Shown here in pieces: positions 33,430 to 42,536 of a stretch of DNA of 64,000 nt (positions are counted from its first letter, which is position 1; each line of letters begins with the position of its first letter). The DNA is from Phycisphaerales bacterium Planc_01 (lineage in GTDB: Bacteria; Planctomycetota; Phycisphaerae; Sedimentisphaerales; Anaerobacaceae). Location of the stretch: positions 1-64,000 of the forward strand of contig LVBB01000143.1 of assembly GCA_001603075.1 (NCBI GenBank). The letters are read 5' to 3'. A program made the translations under genes and the position numbers. The notes beneath the pieces were generated by a model that was given only the letters and a program-made list of their open reading frames with translations, was not told the origin of the DNA and did not search any database.

Positions 33430-34314
33430 ATGGACCAGAACAGCCTTTCTCGAAGGAGTCTCATGCACAAGACCAGCCTGCTGGCGGCCGGCGCCGTCGC
33501 CGCTCATCTGACGGGCAAGACCAGTGCCATCGAGATGAGCAAAGTCGAGCACGTGGCCACCAAGGGGCGGATCAGGCAATCGGTCAGCCGCTGGTGTTAC
33601 GGCAAATGGTCGCTGGACGAGTTGTGCGAGGTCTCCAAACGCCTTGGCCTCAAGGCCATCGATCTGCTCGGACCCGGCGAGTTCGAAACGGTCAAGAAAC
33701 ACGGCCTGGTCTGCTCGCTGGTCAACAGCCACTCGCTGACGGACGGTCTGGCCGACAAAAAATTCCACGAGGGATGCCTGGCCAAATTGAGGGAGACCAT
33801 CGACGCAACCGCCGCGGCCGGTTTTCCCAACGTGATCAGCTTCTCGGGCAATCGTCGTGGGATTCCCGACGACGTCGGCGTCGAGAACGCCGTCGAGGCC
33901 CTCAAGAAGATCGCCGGCTATGCCGAGCAGAAGAAGGTAACCATCGTGCTGGAGTACCTCAACAGCAAGGTCAATCACAAGGATTACATGTTCGATAACA
34001 CCGCCTGGGGCGTCGAGGTCTGCAAACGCGTCGGCTCCGATCGCGTCAAGATCCTCTACGATATCTACCACGCCCAGATCATGGAAGGCGACATCGTTCG
34101 AACGATCCGCGAAAACAAGGATTATATCGGACATTACCACACCGGCGGCAATCCCGGACGCAACGAGATCGACGAGACGCAGGAACTGTACTACCCGGCG
34201 ATCCTGCGGGCCATCGCCGAAACCGGTTTTGCCGGATACGTCGCCCATGAGTTCGTTCCGAAAGGCGATCCACTGGCGGCGCTGACCTACGCGACGCGCA
34301 TCTGCGACGTGTAG
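33430..34314 (+). CDS. Exported hydroxypyruvate isomerase-like TIM-barrel protein
   Basis: The 294-residue product starts at 33430 with AGGAG nine bases before the ATG. Its N-terminus (LSRRSLMHKTSLLAAGAVAA) resembles a Tat signal with paired arginines, so export in folded form is likely. The rest is a xylose-isomerase-like (AP endonuclease 2) TIM barrel of the Hyi type. Candidate metal or catalytic residues include the Glu in VLEYLNSK, the Asp and His in LYDIYHAQ, the His in GHYHTGG, and the Glu in VAHEFVPKGD. Known Hyi converts hydroxypyruvate and tartronate semialdehyde; exported planctomycete homologues probably isomerise free sugars, but the substrate is unproven. It follows proS by 55 bases. 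Confidence 0.8.
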   Translation: MDQNSLSRRSLMHKTSLLAAGAVAAHLTGKTSAIEMSKVEHVATKGRIRQSVSRWCYGKWSLDELCEVSKRLGLKAIDLLGPGEFETVKKHGLVCSLVNSHSLTDGLADKKFHEGCLAKLRETIDATAAAGFPNVISFSGNRRGIPDDVGVENAVEALKKIAGYAEQKKVTIVLEYLNSKVNHKDYMFDNTAWGVEVCKRVGSDRVKILYDIYHAQIMEGDIVRTIRENKDYIGHYHTGGNPGRNEIDETQELYYPAILRAIAETGFAGYVAHEFVPKGDPLAALTYATRICDV

Positions 34315-34351
34315 GTGCTCCGGATACACAACACGACGCCACACACACGAA

Positions 34352-34376
34352 GGGGCCGTCCGTCGAGGGCGGCCCC
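34352..34376 (+). terminator. Predicted terminator hairpin after the Hyi-like gene
   Basis: GGGGCCGTCC (34352-34361) pairs with GGGCGGCCCC (34367-34376) across a 5-base loop, with one G-U pair. The stem is followed by a short pyrimidine-rich GCGTCCTTTCC stretch and lies 38 bases after the stop codon. The U-tract is weak. Confidence 0.5.
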
Positions 34377-34434
34377 GCGTCCTTTCCATCGGTCAGCGCA
34401 CCAGTCGGCAAATCCAACGAATCGACCTCGGGTT

Positions 34435-34463
34435 TTGCAGATTCAGGGCAGATGTGGTAGAAT
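34435..34463 (+). promoter_or_regulatory. Predicted promoter of the DUF4056 gene and its operon
   Basis: TTGCAG at 34435-34440 and TAGAAT at 34458-34463 are 17 bases apart, 56 bases before the ATG at 34519. The -10 box matches five of six positions, the -35 box only three. Confidence 0.35.
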
Positions 34464-34518
34464 AAAGGGGTCGGTTGTACCCGAATTGTGTTGCTGTCGT
34501 CGACGTAGAGAAAGCCGT

Positions 34519-35724
34519 ATGGTTCGCACCGATCTTCAGGGAAAAACTCTGATTTGCCTGCTGGCTGTGCTCTGTGCGAGCGGCTCGGCCGAGGCCGACT
34601 TCCTCAGCCCCAGGCAGGCTCGCCGCTCTCCGCGCGGCCGGATCGCCTGCCTGCCCAGTCCGACGATGGGCACGCGCTATATGGACTGGGATGATCTCGG
34701 CCGACACTCGTACGGGTTCACGCTATGGGAAGGCAACGGCATCGTCTACACCTGTCGCGGAGGACACGTGGACGTCACGCATCTGCGCAAGGTCGCCGAC
34801 TGGACGGCCTATCTCGCCTATCACGTGCGCGAGACGATGCTGAAGAACGAAACGCGAATGTCGTACAAGATGTGGGAACCGTCTCGCTACCACGTCGAGA
34901 TCGACTACCCGCCCGGCTGGGAGTATCTTCCGCCGGAAAGCCGCAACGCCATCGCCCGCGAGGCGGCGATCGATCTGGCGACCTACCTCGCCTATACGGC
35001 CAGCGTCTGGCATGAAATCCTCACCTGGCACGGATTCAAAGGGGCCGGCATCTATCCGGAATACCACTCGGCCTTCTCGTGGGAAGACAACTACTCCAAT
35101 GCGATGGGCAGCTACATCGCCGCCCTGGCGCTGCGCGATCGGCAGCGCGAGTACGAGGAGGCGATGACTCTGTATCTGGATCAGAAGATCCGCAGTCTCG
35201 GGGGCCGATCCCGACAGGTGGCGCGTCAGGCGGGGGAAGCCGTCCGCGGTCTGTGGTTCACCGGTGGATTCGTCATCGTCACGATGGTCAAGAGGCATCT
35301 GGACATTGGGTTCGACACCGGCTCGATCGAGCCGTGGCTCGTCCCGGGCATGGCCGACTGTTCGGACGAGGCGCCCTGGCTCTGCCCGGTTCCCAATCTG
35401 AACGCCCTGGACAAACACGGCTTGCGCGTGAAGGTCGAGATCGAGCCGAAGGAATGGGAGAAAGGAGCGATCCTGCGCAAGGCCTATCCCGATCCGGAGA
35501 CTCGGCACGACCGGATCGATCCGACGCAGCACATCGCCGTCATCATCGAGGGAATCCGGGCCGAGATGATCGAGCGATACGGCCCAACCGCTGATGCCTA
35601 CGAGGCCCCGGACCTCGCTCTGCGGACGAGGGCCCTGGCCACGAGTGCCGACCCGGCCGCCTCCGCCATCGGGCCAGACGACGATACCGCAGGCGAGGGC
35701 ACTGAATCGGCGTATGGCCGGTGA
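34519..35724 (+). CDS. Exported DUF4056-family protein
   Basis: The 401-residue product starts at 34519 and has a signal peptide (LICLLAVLCASGSAEA). The body fits DUF4056: IACLPSPTMGTRY at the mature start, WDDLGRHSYGFTLWEGNGIV, then a helical core with LATYLAYTASVWHEILTWHG and the YPEYHSAFSWEDNYSNAMGS motif with conserved His, Glu and Asp. The family has no known function, but the conserved acidic and His residues in the core could bind a metal. It is the first gene of a co-directional set ending with the O-antigen ligase at 40574, with DUF4416 22 bases downstream. A role in envelope biogenesis is a guess from this context. Confidence 0.7.
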   Translation: MVRTDLQGKTLICLLAVLCASGSAEADFLSPRQARRSPRGRIACLPSPTMGTRYMDWDDLGRHSYGFTLWEGNGIVYTCRGGHVDVTHLRKVADWTAYLAYHVRETMLKNETRMSYKMWEPSRYHVEIDYPPGWEYLPPESRNAIAREAAIDLATYLAYTASVWHEILTWHGFKGAGIYPEYHSAFSWEDNYSNAMGSYIAALALRDRQREYEEAMTLYLDQKIRSLGGRSRQVARQAGEAVRGLWFTGGFVIVTMVKRHLDIGFDTGSIEPWLVPGMADCSDEAPWLCPVPNLNALDKHGLRVKVEIEPKEWEKGAILRKAYPDPETRHDRIDPTQHIAVIIEGIRAEMIERYGPTADAYEAPDLALRTRALATSADPAASAIGPDDDTAGEGTESAYGR

Positions 35725-35746
35725 GACGGGGTGATCGCCGCATCCT

Positions 35747-36298
35747 ATGTGGGAACTCAAGGAGCCCAATCCAGTCAAGATCATCATCGGCATCCTCGCT
35801 TCGGACGACCGCTGCCTGACAGCGGCGCGACAGGCCCTCGCATCCGCGTTCGGTCCTCTGGACCTTGTCAGTGACATCTGGCCGTTCGAGAAGACCGCCT
35901 ACTACCGGGAGCAGACCGGCCCGGCCATTCTCCGGCAGTTCGTTTGCGTCGAACAGCTCGCCGACCCCAGTGAACTGGCCCCGATGAAGCATCGGACGAA
36001 CCGGATCGAGCAGGAATTGGCTGCCACGCTGGCGGGACCCTTTCCGCGTCCGGTCAACCTCGATCCCGGGATCATCGAGCCGTCCAAGCTCGTCCTGGCC
36101 ACGACGAAAAACTACGCCCATCGCGTCTACATCGGCCACAAAATGTATGCCGAGGTCACACTTGTTTTTGACAGGGGCCTCTGGTGTCCCCTACCATACA
36201 CCTATCCGGACTACCGCCAGCAGGTGTACTTCGACTTCTTCAGTGAAGTGCGAAGCCGGCTCTTGCAGCAGCGGAGGTCACAGAGGCACGAGGAATAA
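35747..36298 (+). CDS. DUF4416-family cytoplasmic protein
   Basis: The 183-residue product opens VKIIIGILASDDRCLTAAR and continues with FGPLDLVSDIWPFEKTAYYR, RQFVCVEQLADPSELA and VNLDPGIIEPSKLVLATTKN. These are the signature segments of DUF4416, which has a fixed length near 180 residues. There is no signal peptide or membrane segment. The family is widespread in planctomycetes and other anaerobes and has no assigned function. It lies 22 bases downstream of the DUF4056 gene and 40 bases upstream of the glycosyl transferase, so it is probably part of their transcript. Confidence 0.8.
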   Translation: MWELKEPNPVKIIIGILASDDRCLTAARQALASAFGPLDLVSDIWPFEKTAYYREQTGPAILRQFVCVEQLADPSELAPMKHRTNRIEQELAATLAGPFPRPVNLDPGIIEPSKLVLATTKNYAHRVYIGHKMYAEVTLVFDRGLWCPLPYTYPDYRQQVYFDFFSEVRSRLLQQRRSQRHEE

Positions 36299-36338
36299 GG
36301 TCGCCGCGCCCGACCGGACGGGCCGGTTTGAGGAAACC

Positions 36339-37436
36339 ATGCTGATTCTATCGGCCATCGCCCTGCTCGTCGGTGCGTGTGTCTGCTCGGCTCTGCTGAC
36401 CGCCGGCGCCAAGAGACTGGCGCCGCCCCTGGGGCTTCTGGCCCACCCTCAGGCGGATCGCTACCATCGAAACGTCATCCCTCTCGGCGGCGGCATCGCC
36501 ATCTTCGGGACGCTGACCATCTTCATCCTCGGTGCGGTCGGCGTCGTCCGTTTCCTGGTCGCCCCCGGCCACCTTGGATGGCCGGTGGATCGTCTGGACA
36601 TCGTGCCGGCCGACTTTCTGCGGCGATGCGATGAACTGGCGGTCGTGCTGATCTGTGCGGCGATCCTCTTTGCGGTCGGCCTTTGGGACGACAAGCGCGC
36701 CCTCGGCCCCTTCGTCAAACTGGGCGTCCAGTGCCTGGTGGCGTTCCTGGCCGCGACGATGGCGGATATCCGCGTGGAATTCTTCATCCACAACCGAATC
36801 GTCACTTCGGCGATGTCCGCCCTCTGGATCGTCGTGATCGTCAACTCCTTCAACTTCCTGGACAATATGGATGGGGCCTCGGCCGGCATTGCGGCGATCG
36901 CCACCGCCATCCTGTTCGTCGCGGCCGCCTTCAACGGGCAGGTCTTCGTGGGCGGCCTGGCCATCGTGTTCATCGGGACGCTTCTGGGTTTCCTTCTGTT
37001 CAACTTCCCTCCGGCCTCGATCTTCATGGGCGATGCCGGCTCCCTCGTCGTGGGCTTCTTCGTCGCCCTGTTGACGCTGCGTACGACCTACTATCAACAG
37101 GACCAGAGCGGGCCGTGGTATCCCGTCCTGATGCCTCTGGTGGTGATGGCGGTGCCGCTCTACGACCTGAGCAGCGTAACCTTGCTGCGTCTACGCCAGG
37201 GCAGGAGCCCATTCGTCGGCGATACCCAGCACTTCTCACACCGCCTGCGACGCGGTGGTCTGACCGACACACAGACGGTGCTCATGCTCTACCTGGCCAC
37301 GCTCTGCTGCGGCCTGGGCGCCACGTTTCTCTACCAGGTCAATCTCGTCGGCGCCGTTCTGATCTTCCTCCAGACGTTCCTGATTCTGGCCATCATCGCT
37401 ATCTTCGAGAGCACCCGTCGAGAGCGGGAAATCTGA
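36339..37436 (+). CDS. Polyprenyl-phosphate sugar-1-phosphate transferase (WecA/MraY family)
   Basis: The 365-residue integral membrane protein has about ten to eleven helices. It should transfer a sugar-1-phosphate (usually GlcNAc-1-P) from a UDP-sugar to undecaprenyl phosphate, priming glycan synthesis at the cytoplasmic face. Diagnostic motifs are present: HPQADRYHRNVIPLGGG after helix 1, VGLWDDKRALGP (the catalytic DDxxxxxP-like motif), NSFNFLDNMDGASAG and FMGDAGSLVVG. It matches the non-MraY WecA/TagO branch rather than peptidoglycan MraY. The start at 36339 has GAGG just upstream. With the methyltransferase and the O-antigen-ligase gene downstream it forms a surface polysaccharide set. 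Confidence 0.88.
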   Translation: MLILSAIALLVGACVCSALLTAGAKRLAPPLGLLAHPQADRYHRNVIPLGGGIAIFGTLTIFILGAVGVVRFLVAPGHLGWPVDRLDIVPADFLRRCDELAVVLICAAILFAVGLWDDKRALGPFVKLGVQCLVAFLAATMADIRVEFFIHNRIVTSAMSALWIVVIVNSFNFLDNMDGASAGIAAIATAILFVAAAFNGQVFVGGLAIVFIGTLLGFLLFNFPPASIFMGDAGSLVVGFFVALLTLRTTYYQQDQSGPWYPVLMPLVVMAVPLYDLSSVTLLRLRQGRSPFVGDTQHFSHRLRRGGLTDTQTVLMLYLATLCCGLGATFLYQVNLVGAVLIFLQTFLILAIIAIFESTRREREI

Positions 37437-37551
37437 CCGCCCTCGCGCGGGACCCTATGCACGAGCGCGTCGATCTGGTACGATTCTTCGGCTCGCCGCG
37501 GCATCGTCGTCTATCGGTTCGGCTGAGTCCGGCGACCGGGAGATACACCCA

Positions 37552-38277
37552 ATGACAATGAGCTTTGATGAGAAGGTGGAGCACCGCTATCGTTTGGAGC
37601 GAGGCCGGGACTACCACGAAAGCAAACGGACGATTCCCGAGTGCGCCTATCCCTGGGTCGCTTCGCTGAGGGCCCGTAAGATACAGCCCGAGGTCGCCGA
37701 CGGCGACGTCGTCCTCGAGTACGGCGTGGGCACGGGCTGGAACCTCGCCCGTTTGCGCTGCGGCAGACGCCTGGGATTCGACCTGGCCGAGCACGTGCAG
37801 TCGGTCCTTGGGCAGCACGGGATCGAGTTCATCGCCGATACCGCCGCCCTCGCCGAGGGCACGGTCGATGTCTGCGTCTGTCACCATACCCTCGAACACA
37901 CTCCGCAGCCCCCCCGAGTCATTGCCGAGATCGCCCGATTGCTTCGATCCGGGGGCAAGCTGCTGCTGTTCGTGCCCTACGAACGGGAACGACGCTATCG
38001 TCGCTACGACGCAGGCGAACCCAACCATCATCTCTATTCGTGGAACGTTCAGACCCTGGGGAACCTCACGGCCGACGCCGGCTTTGCCATTCTGCGGGCC
38101 GGAATCGGACGTTTCGGATACGATCGCTTCGCCGCGGTCTGGGCGGCTAGGACCGGGCTGGGCGAGTGGGGGTATCGATGGATCCGGCGGGCGGTGCATC
38201 TGGTACAACCGGCCTATGAGGTCCGCATCGTCGCACGGAAAGAGAGTTCATCCGAAGATGTCCGGGCCGCCCTATGA
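37552..38277 (+). CDS. Class I SAM-dependent methyltransferase
   Basis: The 241-residue protein has the Rossmann methyltransferase pattern. VVLEYGVGTGWNLARL is motif I binding SAM, VDVCVCHHTLEHTPQP is the Methyltransf_11-type motif IV, and LRSGGKLLLFVPYERE is the post-motif strand. It begins with FDEKVEHRYRLERGRDYHES, an N-terminus seen in methyltransferases of polysaccharide clusters. Its stop overlaps the start of the O-antigen-ligase gene (ATGA), indicating translational coupling, so it probably methylates a sugar or lipid carrier product of the same pathway. The exact acceptor is unknown. GGGAG lies about ten bases before the ATG. Confidence 0.82.
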   Translation: MTMSFDEKVEHRYRLERGRDYHESKRTIPECAYPWVASLRARKIQPEVADGDVVLEYGVGTGWNLARLRCGRRLGFDLAEHVQSVLGQHGIEFIADTAALAEGTVDVCVCHHTLEHTPQPPRVIAEIARLLRSGGKLLLFVPYERERRYRRYDAGEPNHHLYSWNVQTLGNLTADAGFAILRAGIGRFGYDRFAAVWAARTGLGEWGYRWIRRAVHLVQPAYEVRIVARKESSSEDVRAAL

Positions 38278-40574
38278 CGAATGCAACGCAGCGACCAGCC
38301 CGTGTGACTGCGTCCGAAGGCAAGTTGTCCGGCGTCATCGAACAGGTGCTGCTGTTCGTTTGCCTCGGCATTCTCGCCCTTCGGACGACCTACACCGAAG
38401 GACCGCTCATTCAGACCGTCACGTTGCCCGGCAGTCTGTCCGACACGATTTACAGCCTGACGCTCTCCGGGCTGCTGGCCCTGGCTCTGCTGCTCTGGCT
38501 GCTCAGCGGCCTATGGCGGGGCCAGATGAAGTATCGCGTCACCGGCATGGAAGTCGGCCTGATCCTGTTCCTCGTCGGCGGCGCGGTCTCGGCGATTGGC
38601 GCCAGTGAGAAACGCATGGCGATCAACAGCATCGTCACTCTCACCGGGCCGATCTTCGCGGGGATGCTGCTGGTCCAACTTCTCCACGGCACGCCCGGAA
38701 TACGGGTCATATTGTTGACGGTCGCGGCCCTGGGCATAGTCAATACGTATCAGTGCGCCGAGCAGTCCCTCGTCAGCAACAGGATCATGATCGAGCAGTA
38801 TGCCAACGCCCCCGAGACCCTGCTGGGGCCCCTCGGTATCGAGCCGGGCACCTTCCAGCACTTCCTGTTCGAACACCGACTGTATGGCCAGGGCGTGCGC
38901 GGGTTCTTCACGACCGGCAATTCGGCCGCCTCTTTTGCGATGTTCGCCGCCTTCGCCGGCCTCGCCTTGCTGCTGCATCGCCGCCAGGCGGATACCGATC
39001 CGCCATCGAGACGGCCTTCACGGTGGTGTCCGATCGTCGCGGTGGCCATCATCCTCGCCGGCCTGGCCCTGACGCGGAGCAAGGGAGGCATCCTGGCGTT
39101 CGTCATTGCGGCGGCCTTGTGCGCCCTCATCCTCCTCCTGCATGAGCGGTTCGCGAAGCACCGCAGGGTCGTATGGGCTGTCTCGGCGGCGGTCCTGCTG
39201 ATGGGGTCGCTGGCGGTCGGCTGTGTGGCGGTTTCATACGGCCTCAAGCACGGACGATTGCCGGGGGGCAACTCCATGCTGGTCCGCTGGCAATACTGGC
39301 GCGCCACGGCCCAGATGGTGGCCGATCATCCGCTCACCGGGGTCGGCCCCGGCAACTTCGCACAGAACTACACACGATACAAGCCGGCCTCGGCACCCGA
39401 GTCGGTGTCCGACCCGCACAGCTTCCCGCTGAGTCTGCTGGCCCAGTACGGGCCCCTCGGCCTGCTGGGCTTCCTGGCCATGATCGTGGTCCCCCTCTAC
39501 CGCGCTGTGGCCGGTGCTGCTTCGGAGCCGGCACCAGGCGACCGCCATGCGAGGCCGAAGTCGCTTGCCGTCGTGACGCTGGGGGTCGTGGCGGCATCGC
39601 TGCTGGTGTTCAGACCCATCCTGATCCCCGCCTCATGGACAGGTGATTTCGAGGTGGTCCTCTACGAAATCATCGCACTCCATGGTGCGCCGGTAGCCGC
39701 CTTTCTCATCGGCTTCTTCCTCCTCGCGATGCCGCTGCAGCGCAGAGACGTAGAGACGGCCCACCCTTACGGGGCCCCTGCCTGTGCGGCGTTGGGCTGC
39801 GCCGTCGTCGGCGTCCTCGTACACAATCTCGTGGATTTCGCGCTCTTCGAACCCGGCATCTGGATGACCCTGTGGGCCGTGATGGCCTGCATCATCGCAA
39901 TCGGTCATCGCCGGAAGCCTGCCCGCTGTTTCACCCTGCACCCCAGTCGGCCGCTCAAGATCGCGGCCGGGGTCGGAGCCCTTCTGCTGGTGCTCGCATA
40001 CATTCACTTCGTCTGGTGGCCGGTATACGCTGTGACCGTTCGGACTCATCAGGGCCGCCAGGCCGCCGCCCAAGGGTATTTCGATCGAGCCCATGCCCTT
40101 CTCGATGCGGCCGCAGCCGCCGATCCGTTGTCTCCGGCAGCGTCGAGTCTCAGCGGACGTCTGTACCTGCAACGGTCCGAACACATCTCGGTCGGACAGT
40201 TTCTGCTGCTGGAGAAGGCTGCGGAAAGCTTCGGCACGGCTGTCGAACGCGATCCGGCCGACTGCAAGAACTACGAGAGGGCCGGCGACACCGCACGGCT
40301 CATGGGACACCATGAACAGGCGTATGCGTGGTACCTCGAAGCCGCCAAACGATATCCCGGTTCGGGCCGACTGCAATTGCGTCTGGCGCAAACCGCCGAG
40401 CGACTCGGCGACGACGATGCCGCCCGTCGGTACTACCGCCAGGCCATCGAAATCGAGGATGCGTTCCGCAGGCAATTCCGGCAGATGTATCCGGAACGGA
40501 CAGAGGTGGTCAGCCGGCTCGGGCAGGAGGACTACGATCTGGCCCGGCGGCGCATGGAGGAACTCAGCAGGTGA
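38274..40574 (+). CDS. O-antigen ligase/polymerase-family membrane protein with C-terminal TPRs
   Basis: The 766-residue protein has about twelve membrane helices in its first 570 residues. It carries the Wzy_C/WaaL-type core: a large periplasmic loop before VGPGNFAQNYTRYKPASAPE and DPHSFPLSLLAQYGPLGLLG, where the conserved Arg and His of ligases sit. The last 180 residues form tetratricopeptide-like repeats (AAQGYFDRAHALLDAAAAAD, DTARLMGHHEQAYAWYLEAA, RLGDDDAARRYYRQAIEIED). The TPR extension is typical of planctomycete homologues. The likely role is joining or polymerising lipid-linked glycan repeat units outside the membrane. It shares an ATGA overlap with the methyltransferase and is convergent with yebC, 19 bases away. 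Confidence 0.85.
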   Translation: MTNATQRPARVTASEGKLSGVIEQVLLFVCLGILALRTTYTEGPLIQTVTLPGSLSDTIYSLTLSGLLALALLLWLLSGLWRGQMKYRVTGMEVGLILFLVGGAVSAIGASEKRMAINSIVTLTGPIFAGMLLVQLLHGTPGIRVILLTVAALGIVNTYQCAEQSLVSNRIMIEQYANAPETLLGPLGIEPGTFQHFLFEHRLYGQGVRGFFTTGNSAASFAMFAAFAGLALLLHRRQADTDPPSRRPSRWCPIVAVAIILAGLALTRSKGGILAFVIAAALCALILLLHERFAKHRRVVWAVSAAVLLMGSLAVGCVAVSYGLKHGRLPGGNSMLVRWQYWRATAQMVADHPLTGVGPGNFAQNYTRYKPASAPESVSDPHSFPLSLLAQYGPLGLLGFLAMIVVPLYRAVAGAASEPAPGDRHARPKSLAVVTLGVVAASLLVFRPILIPASWTGDFEVVLYEIIALHGAPVAAFLIGFFLLAMPLQRRDVETAHPYGAPACAALGCAVVGVLVHNLVDFALFEPGIWMTLWAVMACIIAIGHRRKPARCFTLHPSRPLKIAAGVGALLLVLAYIHFVWWPVYAVTVRTHQGRQAAAQGYFDRAHALLDAAAAADPLSPAASSLSGRLYLQRSEHISVGQFLLLEKAAESFGTAVERDPADCKNYERAGDTARLMGHHEQAYAWYLEAAKRYPGSGRLQLRLAQTAERLGDDDAARRYYRQAIEIEDAFRRQFRQMYPERTEVVSRLGQEDYDLARRRMEELSR

Positions 40575-40593
40575 TGTGACGTTGCCTCGATCG

Positions 40594-41343
40594 TCAGGAG
40601 AACTTGGCGATCACATCGTCGGGAATGTCGAAATTCGCGTACGCATTCTGAACGTCGTCGTGGTCGTCGAACGCCTCCATCAGTGAGACGATCCTCTTGG
40701 CCACCGCCTCTTCCTCGATCGCGACCGTGTTCTGAGGCATCATCGAGATTTCCGCCAACTCGATCGGAATGCCCTTGGTCTCCAGTGCCTTTTTCAACTC
40801 GTCGTAGGCGCTCGGGTCGCAGGTGATCTCGAACACCTCACCGGTATTCTCCATGTCGTCGGCCCCGGCCCCCAGCGCCAGTTCGAGCAAATCGTCTTCC
40901 TGCGCGTTGGACGTTCCGACGGTGACCAACCCCTTCTTGCCGAACATCCAGTTGACGCACCCGGTGGTGCCGAGCGACCCGCCATGCTTCTCGAAGATGC
41001 GCTTGATCTCGGGACCGGTGCGGTTGCGGTTGTCCGTGAGCGCCTCGACCATCACCGCCACACCGCTGGGGCCATAGCCTTCGTAAAGGACCTCCTCGTA
41101 ATGCACACCGCCGAGGTCCCCCGTGCCCTTCTTGATGGCCTTCTCGATCGTATCCTTGGGCATATTGGCGGCCTTGGCCTTGTCGACGGCGTAGCGCAGC
41201 GTCAGATTCGCCGACGGGTCGCCACCGCCGTTCTTGGCTGCCACGATAATCATTCTGGCGATTTTGCTCCACATCTTGCCGCGTTTGGCATCGTTCGCGG
41301 CCTTTTTGTGCTTGATCCCCGCCCAGTGTGAATGGCCTGACAT
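40594..41343 (-). CDS. yebC: YebC/PmpR-family regulator (TACO1-like)
   Basis: The 249-residue cytoplasmic protein starts MSGHSHWAGIKHKKAANDAKRG and contains ARMIIVAAKNGGGDPSANLT and YEEVLYEGYGPSGVAVMVEA, the unmistakable YebC signature. Length is normal. Family members bind DNA as regulators, and recent work links them to relief of ribosome stalling at polyproline, as for mitochondrial TACO1. GAGGAG lies five bases before the ATG. A perfect TATAAT at 41410-41405 (minus strand) lies about 60 bases upstream, but no good -35 box accompanies it. Confidence 0.95.
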   Translation of the reverse strand: MSGHSHWAGIKHKKAANDAKRGKMWSKIARMIIVAAKNGGGDPSANLTLRYAVDKAKAANMPKDTIEKAIKKGTGDLGGVHYEEVLYEGYGPSGVAVMVEALTDNRNRTGPEIKRIFEKHGGSLGTTGCVNWMFGKKGLVTVGTSNAQEDDLLELALGAGADDMENTGEVFEITCDPSAYDELKKALETKGIPIELAEISMMPQNTVAIEEEAVAKRIVSLMEAFDDHDDVQNAYANFDIPDDVIAKFS

Positions 41344-41539
41344 ATAGACTCCTCAAGAATCCCGTAGCGACTCAATCCCGATCATCCGATCATCCAAGCC
41401 CCGTATTATAATCCAGAGCGCGTCGCTTTATAGCGATTTTTCAGAAAACTTGCGGCCGTTTGCACCACAGGGGCCATCCGAGCCGAGCGAAAGACCATCG
41501 CGGCATCCGCACATCCGCCGGCATCTGACGCCAAGGCAC

Positions 41540-41568
41540 TTGTCGCCGCACGCGTTCTCTCGTACGAT
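41540..41568 (+). promoter_or_regulatory. Predicted promoter of the second DUF1080 lipoprotein gene
   Basis: TTGTCG at 41540-41545 and TACGAT at 41563-41568 are 17 bases apart, 49 bases before the ATG at 41617. Each box matches consensus in about four of six positions. Confidence 0.3.
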
Positions 41569-41616
41569 GCGAGCCGTCATCCGGATCAACACGGCAACGC
41601 AAAGGAGCAGAACACC

Positions 41617-42390
41617 ATGAACCACCGAACCAGCAACCGCTATCCCCTGAGAGGAATCCTGCCGATTCTCCTGCTGACGGCCATCCCCGTGTTGTCGGGT
41701 TGCGGGGGCACAGGCACAACCGCAGGGACCTGGCAACCGCTCTTCAACGGCACAGACCTGACCGGCTGGACCGTCAAGTGCAAGCCCTCCGATCGCGACA
41801 TGGAGTTCTGGAAGGTCGATGGCGACACCATCCTGGCCGATTCCATAGACCATGAAGGGCACGATTACGTCTGGCTCGTAACCGACCGCGAGTACGCGGA
41901 CTTCGCCCTGCGTCTGCGGTTCCAGGCGTACCGCGACAGTCCGGGCAACAGCGGCGTGCAGATACGCAGCCGGTACGACGACGAAGCGGGATGGCTGGAT
42001 GGCCCCCAGATCGACATCCATCCGCCGGGACCATGGCGGACGGGAATGATCTGGGACGAGACCCGGGGCGTGGGACGCTGGCTCTATCCCAATAGACCCC
42101 AGGGGCAGTGGGTCAATCCGACGATGGCGAACCCCGATCTGGTTCTCTACTACGCCGATCAAGGACCGGGCTGGAACACGCTGGAGATCCAGGCCGTCGG
42201 CCCCCGAATCGTCGCCCTGCTCAACGGAGTCATCGTGACAGACTACGATGGCTCCGGGGTCCTTGACGATTCCGTCCACCAGAGGCACGACGTGGGCCTC
42301 AAGGGCCATATCGCCCTTCAGATCCACAAGGCCGACCGGCTCAGGATACGGTTCAAAGACATCGTTATCCGGGAACTGGCCGCCCCGTAG
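41617..42390 (+). CDS. Second DUF1080-family lipoprotein
   Basis: The 257-residue product has a lipoprotein signal with lipobox LSGC (near residue 29). A DUF1080 domain fills the rest: WQPLFNGTDLTGWTVKC, then DYVWLVTDREYADFALRLRF, GNSGVQIRSRYDDEAGW, WNTLEIQAVGPRIVALLNGV and LRIRFKDIVIREL, right up to the normal family end. Unlike the copy at 22316-23236 it has no C-terminal extension, so it shows where that one should stop. It is probably a periplasmic lipid-anchored glycan-active or glycan-binding protein. It stands alone between yebC and the long gap before rny. Confidence 0.85.
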   Translation: MNHRTSNRYPLRGILPILLLTAIPVLSGCGGTGTTAGTWQPLFNGTDLTGWTVKCKPSDRDMEFWKVDGDTILADSIDHEGHDYVWLVTDREYADFALRLRFQAYRDSPGNSGVQIRSRYDDEAGWLDGPQIDIHPPGPWRTGMIWDETRGVGRWLYPNRPQGQWVNPTMANPDLVLYYADQGPGWNTLEIQAVGPRIVALLNGVIVTDYDGSGVLDDSVHQRHDVGLKGHIALQIHKADRLRIRFKDIVIRELAAP

Positions 42391-42402
42391 TCCCTTGCGG
42401 CT

Positions 42403-42421
42403 CTTGCGACCGCGTCGCAAG
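42403..42421 (+). terminator. Perfect 8-base hairpin after the DUF1080 gene, no U-tract
   Basis: CTTGCGAC (42403-42410) and GTCGCAAG (42414-42421) form a perfect stem with a 3-base loop, 13 bases after the stop codon at 42390. No run of T follows, so intrinsic termination is uncertain. Confidence 0.3.
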
Positions 42422-42507
42422 CCGTCCCATAACCAACAGTGAAAGACCCTTTCCCCTGCCGGCGAATCCGCAAACGTCGGAGCGGGGAGGATTTCGGAGT
42501 TTTTTTC

Positions 42508-42536
42508 TTGACGGGGGTTTAATGACTCCCTAACTT
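42508..42536 (+). promoter_or_regulatory. Predicted promoter inside the gene-free stretch before rny
   Basis: TTGACG at 42508-42513 and TAACTT at 42531-42536 are 17 bases apart, directly after a T-rich run. A transcript from here would have a leader of about 490 bases before rny at 43032, or would be a separate small RNA. The -35 box is good (five of six), the -10 box weak. Confidence 0.45.

Noticed and set aside
41428-41450. TCGCT/AGCGA hairpin followed by five T
   Set aside because: The stem is only five bases, and the site lies in the divergent gap between yebC and the DUF1080 gene, where no plus-strand transcript is expected to end.
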